Under the pieces are notes generated by a model. The model did not search any database. It had not been told where the DNA came from and worked only from the letters and a program-made list of their open reading frames with translations. Below are positions 30,411 to 35,606 of a stretch of DNA of 35,606 nucleotides, one piece after another. Positions within the stretch are counted from its first letter, which is position 1. Each line of letters starts with the position of its first letter. Source of the stretch: a virus; IMG/VR virus record IMGVR_UViG_3300048032_000096, positions 1 to 35,606 of that record. One strand, 5' to 3'. The translations under genes and the position numbers were made by a program.

Positions 30411-31747
30411 TAGTGGGTTTCGCTCCAGTTGTTTCCGGTGGTTGCTTCGGCGTCGATTCGACACCTGATGTTGTAGTATTCACCAGCTTCTGTACTGCTA
30501 AGTACCAAGGATGAACATAAGTCTGTGGCGTGCTCGGGAGAACACTCGAATTGTAATTCGTCATGAACAAATGCTAGTTGTGAACAGCATAGTTTTAGTT
30601 GTTTAATGTTGTGTTGATTGATCAGCATCCAACGCTTTGCCAGGATTGCAGAGTTTCCTTGCAAGCAGTAGTTTAACGCTTTATGCGGGCTATCCACGAT
30701 AATTTTTCTGTCATCGATAGCTTTGATGTATCCACGTTCTGAAGCTTTTTTAATTGCATCCAGGAGATCACCGAGTCCTTCAATCGCATCAACATATGCT
30801 TCTCTAATCTCTTGTCCTTTTTTCTTCGCTGACGAGGATGAAAGAAGTTTGTCATAGCTGTGTCCAATTTTTTCATTACCCGCCCCATAGAGCATCGCAT
30901 AGGTTACGGTCTTTACTTGTTTACGACTGATACCTATCTTATCAGCATTAACTTGATGGATGTCACCGTTAAGTAAGATGTCAGCATAACGACCGCCATC
31001 ATACTTAGCTAGGAAATGCGAAAGCATTCTTAACTCGATGCCTGCTAAATCAGCACCGACCATTACTAAACCTGGACTAGCAGTAAATAGCTGTCTAAAT
31101 CTAGGATCACTCGGAACTTGAGCCAAGTTGGGGTTACGATGAGCTTGCCTAAATGTTGCAGTAGCTACTGAACAATGGTGATGTATCCGACTAGCAGTCG
31201 TAGATAGCTTCAGCCATGCGTTCGCGCCTTCGGAGATCATCCCAAGCATTTTCGTTACCGTCAAACATCTCGCAAACTGCATAGCAATCGGAGACCCAAT
31301 CTCGGTCAGAATAACTTCGTCGATAACTGGTTTCCCAGTAGTTGTCTTCTGCGTTGGAGTCCAACCACAGAATGTTTGCAATATCCATGAGATGTGATCG
31401 CGTGATGTTGGATTAAGTTCTTTTAAACGTGTGAATGGAGCGTCTTTGACATAGCCTTGGGTCCGATTATTTCTCTTAGGAGTAAATATTGATCCGGCAA
31501 CGTAAGGGTGCCTGTCACGTAGTAGTTGATAAGTTTGCTCAAGCTCTCGTCTGAGAGTAGATGCAAGTTCCCATGCAGAGCGTTCATCAAAGTACCATCC
31601 ATGTAGTTCCTGTCTTGTGAGGATTTGGGCGGACTCATGCTCTAATTTAATCCACTCAGGTATGGTTGAAAATGTTTCCAAAGTTTGTTCGTAACAACAA
31701 CGTCTTGTATCATGTAATCTTGCATTTCTTGTGACCACTCCTTCCAA
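30410..31747 (-). CDS. DNA polymerase, polymerase domain (T7 gp5-like), separate frame from exonuclease
   Basis: This frame holds the family A polymerase domain. Motif A is VGADLAGIELRMLSHFLAKY, motif B is KQVKTVTYAMLYGAGNEKIG, motif C is LAFVHDELQFECS, and the C-terminus is NNWSETH (T7: PNWAICH). LNPTSRDHISWILQ and HRNPNLAQVPSDPRF also match T7 gp5. Homology begins at about TIPEWIKLEHESAQIL, near 31670; codons before that overlap the exonuclease frame and make no sense as polymerase. The loop where T7 gp5 binds thioredoxin is only about 30 residues long here against roughly 70 in T7. The polymerase would be made by a -1 shift from the exonuclease frame, or as a separate subunit, or the break is a one-base error. 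Confidence 0.9.
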   Translation of the reverse strand: MEGVVTRNARLHDTRRCCYEQTLETFSTIPEWIKLEHESAQILTRQELHGWYFDERSAWELASTLRRELEQTYQLLRDRHPYVAGSIFTPKRNNRTQGYVKDAPFTRLKELNPTSRDHISWILQTFCGWTPTQKTTTGKPVIDEVILTEIGSPIAMQFARCLTVTKMLGMISEGANAWLKLSTTASRIHHHCSVATATFRQAHRNPNLAQVPSDPRFRQLFTASPGLVMVGADLAGIELRMLSHFLAKYDGGRYADILLNGDIHQVNADKIGISRKQVKTVTYAMLYGAGNEKIGHSYDKLLSSSSAKKKGQEIREAYVDAIEGLGDLLDAIKKASERGYIKAIDDRKIIVDSPHKALNYCLQGNSAILAKRWMLINQHNIKQLKLCCSQLAFVHDELQFECSPEHATDLCSSLVLSSTEAGEYYNIRCRIDAEATTGNNWSETH

Positions 31748-32181
31748 TCTGTGTCCTTGCTAAATGTACCTTTGTTCTCAGATAGACGATAACCGTAAGC
31801 TTCTAGACTATGGCGACCATATAATTTAAGAGGCATGTCCTTCCATACACGTTTCTTATCTATGTCTAAGAGGTTTGGGTGATACAAACGACTGAGCAGA
31901 AGAGTATCCAGGCAATCACCAATACGTCTAAACCAGGGGTATAACTTATTAATGATAGCAAGATCGTACCCAATAATGTTATGACCAATAATACACTCAG
32001 CGTCCTCCAAATACTGAAGACCTCTAATAATTGGTTCAGTAGCTGCTTTATCTGTTGCATGTTTAAACGCTTGATCATTGTAAACCATTGTTTGCTCAGT
32101 TTCTGTATCATAAATACAGAGACAGTGGATCTTGGTAACATCACAGAGTAATCCGTCAGTTTCTAAATCAAAGATCAGCAT
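31642..32181 (-). CDS. DNA polymerase, 3'-5' exonuclease domain (T7 gp5-like)
   Basis: The 179-residue frame has the proofreading motifs of T7 gp5: MLIFDLETDGLLCDVTKIHC (ExoI, Asp and Glu), ECIIGHNIIGYDLAII (ExoII) and MQDYMIQDVVVTNKLW (ExoIII, Tyr and Asp). LDTLLLSRLYHPNL and HSLEAYGYRL also match T7. It stops 29 residues after the ExoIII Tyr with SGLN, where T7 gp5 would continue into the polymerase. The next frame carries that continuation, offset by -1, with a T4 run (31669-31672) at the likely join. The 43-residue gene ends in a TAATG overlap with this start. Confidence 0.9.
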   Translation of the reverse strand: MLIFDLETDGLLCDVTKIHCLCIYDTETEQTMVYNDQAFKHATDKAATEPIIRGLQYLEDAECIIGHNIIGYDLAIINKLYPWFRRIGDCLDTLLLSRLYHPNLLDIDKKRVWKDMPLKLYGRHSLEAYGYRLSENKGTFSKDTDWKEWSQEMQDYMIQDVVVTNKLWKHFQPYLSGLN

Positions 32182-32312
32182 TACTTACCGTGCCATTTGT
32201 ATGTCTTATCGACAAACTGTGCTCTAGCAATTGCTTGAGTTGTTGGTGGGTTAGGACGTTTCAATTCAGAAGTCTGTTGAGGGATTGAAGTCTGCTGGTT
32301 CTGTTGTTTCAT
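32181..32312 (-). CDS. Small hypothetical protein (43 aa)
   Basis: The frame begins inside the end of the primase-helicase gene (46-base overlap) and ends in a TAATG overlap with the exonuclease-domain start, the junction type used all along this genome. It encodes MKQQNQQTSIPQQTSELKRP, then NPPTTQAIARAQFVDKTYKW and HGK. It is Gln/Pro/Thr-rich and basic at the end. The region would otherwise be an 84-base gap between two tightly packed genes. There is no clear ribosome site. No family recognised. Confidence 0.5.
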   Translation of the reverse strand: MKQQNQQTSIPQQTSELKRPNPPTTQAIARAQFVDKTYKWHGK

Positions 32313-33897
32313 TGAATTTACAGGTAGATAAGTCATAGTTTAATCGACAAGCAACGCCTGTTTCCCCAGAGTAGCGATTTTTGAGAATTCTAACAGTTGT
32401 ATCAGAGTGTTTAGATCCACTCTGCTGATCTCTTTCGAGTCCAATAACTGCATCGCTAAGTTGAGCGATTGCCGCACTTCCTCTAAGTTGTCCGAGTGTA
32501 ACACGGGCACCTTCTTCATGATTTTGATCCGATGATGTTCTTTTTAAATGTGAGACTAGAAACAAAGCAATGCCTGTTCGCTCAACTAGTGAGCGGAGAC
32601 GGGTCATAGTAGTGTCTATCATACGTCGCTCGTCTCCATCTAATCCACTGAGTAGGATTGATAGGTGATCGAGAAAGATAACCTTGGTATCAAGACCTGC
32701 AGCAAGGTATTCAATACGATTGTAGATAATATCAGGATCAAAAGATCCAAACCCATCAAACAAAAATAAATCCCAATTGGCAAGCGTTTTCTCATAGGCT
32801 TCAGTCAACGTTGAACGATCGTGTTCACCCATGTGCAATGCTTTACCAACAATAGGAGACATAAGTCCTAAAGCAGTACGTCGGTTTGACTCTTCAAGCG
32901 CCAAATAACCGACCCTTTCTCCCTTCGATAACAAGTGAGCAGCCAAGTCTCTACAGACGGACGACTTGCCTTGTCCAGATCCTGAAGTAATTGTGACAAG
33001 TTCTCCATACCTGATCCCGTGAAGCTTTGCTTGTAATCCTTGAAATGGGTAGTCATGATCAGATGGTGGTGATGGTGTAGTAACTAATTCAAGTAATGAT
33101 TTACCATCTACAATACCATCGGGACGATATTCTCTACGTTTAAAGAATGCATCATCGATAGCTTTGTAATCATTAGCTTGTAATGCGTCTGAGAGGTCTT
33201 TGTAAGCCTCTAGACGGGCTATGAATGCCCTGCCAGGTGGTAACACACTCGCAGCTTCTTCAGCAGCCTTCTGTCCTGGTTCATCAGAATCAAACCAAAG
33301 TACAATTTCACCGTAACCTTGGAGGAATTCTAAGTTCTTTTGTATTGCTTTTTTAGCACCAGCTGCACCACTAGGTAGTGAAACAACAGGCCAAGTTGGG
33401 AATAGTTCTGCATATGATACGCAGTCTAGTTCTCCCTCTGTAATAATAATACGTTTACCACTGTTACCCCATAAGTATTGGGCGAAGAATGTACCAGGTG
33501 AGTCTCCTTCGTAAGTAAACTGTTTGTCCTTTGTTTTAACCTTAGCACCTTTGACAATGCCAGATTGATCGTGATAATAAAACCTTAGCTTATCGCCATC
33601 ACGATATACCTTGTATTTTTCACAAGTTTGTTGAGAGATTCTCCGTTTCTGCAGCCGTTCAGCTGAGCCTTTAATCTGCACGCGATTTGTATGATGAATG
33701 TGGATTGGCTCTTCATCACCTGGAGTATAGAAATGACACACAAAACAATAACCGTGACCATCAGAATAGATACTATTACCATCTGATGAGCCACAATTGT
33801 TACATGCCTCATGCCTAATAAACTCAGATGAGCCATTTAAGGGGGATGTTTTTGAATGATGTCCAAAGGATGTCATGTCTATCGCACCACTTTGCAT
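32266..33897 (-). CDS. DNA primase-helicase (T7 gp4-like)
   Basis: The 543-residue protein has the T7 gp4 domains in order. The zinc motif is at about residues 33-58 (CNNCGSSDGNSIYSDGHGYC then FVC). The TOPRIM primase part includes IIITEGELDCVSYAELF and IVLWFDSDEPGQKAAEEAA. The RecA-like helicase has Walker A in TITSGSGQGKSSVCRDLA, a hydrophobic strand with an Asp in VIFLDHLSILLSG, and the late motif VTLGQLRGSAAIAQLSDAVI. It ends PSTDF, an acidic tail with a final Phe like T7 gp4, where that tail docks on the polymerase. The protein unwinds DNA and lays primers. The endonuclease gene overlaps its start; ATG at codon 8 is an alternative. Confidence 0.96.
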   Translation of the reverse strand: MQSGAIDMTSFGHHSKTSPLNGSSEFIRHEACNNCGSSDGNSIYSDGHGYCFVCHFYTPGDEEPIHIHHTNRVQIKGSAERLQKRRISQQTCEKYKVYRDGDKLRFYYHDQSGIVKGAKVKTKDKQFTYEGDSPGTFFAQYLWGNSGKRIIITEGELDCVSYAELFPTWPVVSLPSGAAGAKKAIQKNLEFLQGYGEIVLWFDSDEPGQKAAEEAASVLPPGRAFIARLEAYKDLSDALQANDYKAIDDAFFKRREYRPDGIVDGKSLLELVTTPSPPSDHDYPFQGLQAKLHGIRYGELVTITSGSGQGKSSVCRDLAAHLLSKGERVGYLALEESNRRTALGLMSPIVGKALHMGEHDRSTLTEAYEKTLANWDLFLFDGFGSFDPDIIYNRIEYLAAGLDTKVIFLDHLSILLSGLDGDERRMIDTTMTRLRSLVERTGIALFLVSHLKRTSSDQNHEEGARVTLGQLRGSAAIAQLSDAVIGLERDQQSGSKHSDTTVRILKNRYSGETGVACRLNYDLSTCKFNETTEPADFNPSTDF

Positions 33898-34177
33898 AAG
33901 TGGTTTTACTTTTCTTACTAATTTTATTGAATGGAGATTGAAAGACCATGCGTAGATCTAGATCAGGGTTCAGTAGTTTAACTGCCTTGATCTTCCTACG
34001 ATCTTCAGCTTCCCAGTAGCCTTTACATTCTAGATGTATGCCATTGGGTAAGATAAAGTCAGGGCAATACAAATGCTCAATTACATATGGAATCTTGACG
34101 GTTTCGTATTCATACTCAACTCCAAGCTCGACAAGTAAATCAGCAACTTTCTCCTCAAGCCCGGAGCGGAATGCCAT
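33824..34177 (-). CDS. Endonuclease I, Holliday-junction resolvase (T7 gp3-like)
   Basis: From ATG 34177 the protein has 117 residues; a TTG one codon upstream is less likely, and the ATG forms a TGATG overlap with the preceding stop. It reads MAFRSGLEEKVADLLVELGV, then VPYVI-like KIPYVIEHLYCPDFILPNGI and HLECKGYWEAEDRRK. Catalytic residues by comparison with T7 endonuclease I are the Glu in SGLEEK, the Asp in PDF, and the Glu and Lys in LECKG. It cuts branched DNA, which in T7 also breaks down host DNA. It ends NIPLKWLI, matching IPAEWI. Confidence 0.95.
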   Translation of the reverse strand: MAFRSGLEEKVADLLVELGVEYEYETVKIPYVIEHLYCPDFILPNGIHLECKGYWEAEDRRKIKAVKLLNPDLDLRMVFQSPFNKISKKSKTTYAKWCDRHDILWTSFKNIPLKWLI

Positions 34178-34359
34178 CAATCCTCCAGTGCTTTCTCAAT
34201 AAGCTCATCAACGATCTCATTGACAGCACGTTGCATTTCATATCGGAAGTCATCACGAGATTTCTTCCATTTGGTTACACTGATCTCAGGTAGTTTGACA
34301 GTCATGTCGCACCGGTAGAGACCAAGCATATCATCGACAGTAATTTTAGCATCAACCAT
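34177..34359 (-). CDS. Small hypothetical protein (60 aa)
   Basis: A 60-residue helical protein, MVDAKITVDDMLGLYRCDMT followed by VKLPEISVTKWKKSRDDFRY and an acidic helix ending EKALED. It starts in a TGATG overlap with the SSB stop and ends in a TGATG overlap with the endonuclease start, so it is translated between two DNA-processing genes. No motif is recognised. A small partner of endonuclease or SSB is possible. Confidence 0.6.
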   Translation of the reverse strand: MVDAKITVDDMLGLYRCDMTVKLPEISVTKWKKSRDDFRYEMQRAVNEIVDELIEKALED

Positions 34360-34931
34360 CAGAAGTCGTCCTCTTCTAGTGTTGCGTCCTTGCTGGGTGT
34401 GATATTAGGTTCAGAAGCTTTAAAGCCTTCAGTAGTGCCAAACATAGCTACTACATCTTCTGTACTCATGTCTCCTGTATCTACACCAGCTCCGTTATTG
34501 AGAGACACCAGTTGTACACCAACCAGTTTAAGACTCGTGCCATAAGTGACTCCATCACGTAGGATATAGGGTTTCTGATAGAATGCCAACTTGACACGAC
34601 TACCAGCATACATAGGTGTAGCTTCATCTGTAATCTGTACGCCTTGCGTATCGACAACAGGTGGACGGTTCTCTTCGTTCCAGCTGAACTTGACTTTGTA
34701 CTGTCCATCAGCTACTTCTTCCCATGGTTCAGGCTTTAGTGTTGAACGCTTAGGGTTCTTTAGTTTACCTTCTGCCCACTTGAGTGACTCAACACGGTCA
34801 TCTTCAAGGGTATCAGCCATTGACTGATCGACAATAGCAGCTAGTGAATAACCAAACTTACTTGGTTTCAATACAGCTTGGTAGCCTTCAAGGACTACAG
34901 GCTGTTCGGTTTTGTGGATGTTTCGGGGCAT
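34359..34931 (-). CDS. Single-stranded DNA-binding protein (T7 gp2.5-like)
   Basis: The 190-residue protein has an OB-fold-like body with GYQAVLKPSKFGYSLAAIVD, MYAGSRVKLAFYQKPYIL and GTSLKLVGVQLVSL, the last matching the conserved segment before the tail in gp2.5 proteins. It ends with an acidic tail, ATLEEDDF, whose last residue is Phe, the hallmark of T7 gp2.5; that tail contacts the polymerase and helicase. The gene lies between RNA polymerase and endonuclease as in other cyanopodoviruses. Its start overlaps the RNA polymerase stop as TAATG. Confidence 0.9.
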   Translation of the reverse strand: MPRNIHKTEQPVVLEGYQAVLKPSKFGYSLAAIVDQSMADTLEDDRVESLKWAEGKLKNPKRSTLKPEPWEEVADGQYKVKFSWNEENRPPVVDTQGVQITDEATPMYAGSRVKLAFYQKPYILRDGVTYGTSLKLVGVQLVSLNNGAGVDTGDMSTEDVVAMFGTTEGFKASEPNITPSKDATLEEDDF

Positions 34932-35606
34932 TAACAGAAAAAATAAGTAGATTCAATCACGGATTCTGGTTCCAGATCTCCAATGATCGGTGGGTCAGTC
35001 TCCGCCTCTATTTGAGTAGCGAAGTCTTGTAAGTAATCATGCTCTGCAAATAAATGCATGTATGTTTTTCGTACTATGAAACTGAGTAGCTCCATGTCTG
35101 TAGCACGACACAATACAGAGTCATGTATGAGAGCAATAGGTGCATCGAAAGCTAATGCACTGAAATGTAGCAATGAGGCATCAAGTGAATGTATAAGATT
35201 TGGTGCTGTTGCGTTCTTGTGGTGTTGCTTGTCAACCTTGTCACTATCTTGTGTAGCAACAGTGAGCCTGCAATCACCCATTAACTGCAATTCAATACGC
35301 ACTGTTTCTTTCTTCATGAGCTTTTGATTGACAACAAAACCCGATGGAGTAGTCCATGTTAGTTTTGTTTTACCTCTGTCGATTGCATTAGCAACCTCAG
35401 ATTCAATCCAACTCATGACAGCCATAGGACCAGGTACAACCTCATCCATAGCATTTCTAACAGCGACAACAGTCTTTGTTAAGTCATCTTTCTCAATCTC
35501 AATACCTTTCTCTTTTAGTGCGTCCTTGATGTACCCACGGTTTGAGAATGGCTTCGCATTGTAAGGTACGGTCATTACTACTCTTTTGACTACCTTTCTA
35601 TCCATA
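34931..35606 (-). CDS. T7-type single-subunit RNA polymerase, C-terminal part
   Basis: The 5' part lies beyond the window. The visible 224 residues begin with DRKVVKRVVMTVPYNAKPFS, matching T7 residues around Lys631, Arg632 and Tyr639 (KRSVMTLAYGSKEFG), the NTP-binding helix. NATAPNLIHSLDASLL and APIALIHDSVLC follow, containing the second catalytic Asp (T7 Asp812). It ends ESVIESTYFFC, where T7 ends LESDFAFA; the aromatic C-terminus that reaches the active site is kept in form, though the last residue is Cys. This enzyme would transcribe the middle and late genes. Promoters for it should recur in the genome; one weak candidate is at 20118-20136. Confidence 0.95.
   Translation of the reverse strand, partial: MDRKVVKRVVMTVPYNAKPFSNRGYIKDALKEKGIEIEKDDLTKTVVAVRNAMDEVVPGPMAVMSWIESEVANAIDRGKTKLTWTTPSGFVVNQKLMKKETVRIELQLMGDCRLTVATQDSDKVDKQHHKNATAPNLIHSLDASLLHFSALAFDAPIALIHDSVLCRATDMELLSFIVRKTYMHLFAEHDYLQDFATQIEAETDPPIIGDLEPESVIESTYFFC

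Noticed and set aside
1-35606. Integrase, CRISPR array or insertion sequence
   Set aside because: I looked for an integrase-like gene, regular spacer repeats and transposase motifs and saw none in the window; the T-arm hairpin alone does not show lysogeny.

Overview
The window is about 35.6 kb of a lytic, T7-like (podovirus) cyanophage, most likely one that infects marine Synechococcus. Every gene I can support lies on the minus strand, so the phage map reads from high coordinates (early and replication genes) to low coordinates (tail and lysis-type genes). The phage call rests on the T7 gene order, with recognisable gp1, gp2.5, gp3, gp4, gp5, gp6, gp8, gp9, gp10, gp11, gp12, gp14, gp15, gp16 and gp17 equivalents. 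The cyanobacterial host call rests on psbA (photosystem II D1), a high-light-inducible protein gene (hli) and an NblA-like gene. NblA acts on phycobilisomes, which Synechococcus has and most Prochlorococcus lack.

Region 1 (35606 to 29382) is DNA metabolism. In transcription order it holds the C-terminal third of a T7-type RNA polymerase (cut by the window edge), ssDNA-binding protein, a small unknown, endonuclease I, primase-helicase, a DNA polymerase split over two frames (exonuclease frame, then polymerase frame), a 40-residue basic protein, a 5'-3' exonuclease and the NblA-like gene. Region 2 (29418 to 26632) supplies nucleotides: a DUF3310 protein, a MazG-like pyrophosphohydrolase, and compact ribonucleotide reductase alpha and beta subunits.

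Region 3 (26814 to 18883) is head assembly plus host takeover. It has a small unknown, two proteins that share a C-terminal module, portal, scaffold, a lysozyme-like protein, a small outer-membrane barrel, hli, a run of tiny Lys/Arg-rich genes, psbA, two more tiny genes and the major capsid protein. The capsid gene has an unusual palindrome-rich leader and is followed by a strong intrinsic terminator, like T7 T-phi after gene 10. Region 4 (18813 to 2122) is tail and ejection: adaptor, nozzle, three internal virion proteins, tail fibre, a second large fibre or adhesin and a short unknown. Region 5 (2103 to 1) is a cassette of small secreted, proline-rich and membrane proteins of the kind also seen in cyanomyoviruses, with a holin candidate. 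The terminase genes and genome ends are outside the window.

Genes are packed tightly. At least 14 junctions are TAATG stop-start overlaps, and others are ATGA or TGATG, so translational coupling must be common. Working together, the phage polymerase would transcribe the genome, the nuclease, RNR and MazG set would recycle host DNA into dNTPs, the NblA-like protein could dismantle host antennae, and D1 plus Hli could keep photosystem II running while virions are made. Main points for follow-up are the NblA-like gene, the frame break in DNA polymerase, the compact RNR, the paired C-terminal module upstream of the portal, the tRNA-T-arm-like hairpins on both sides of psbA, and the capsid leader.
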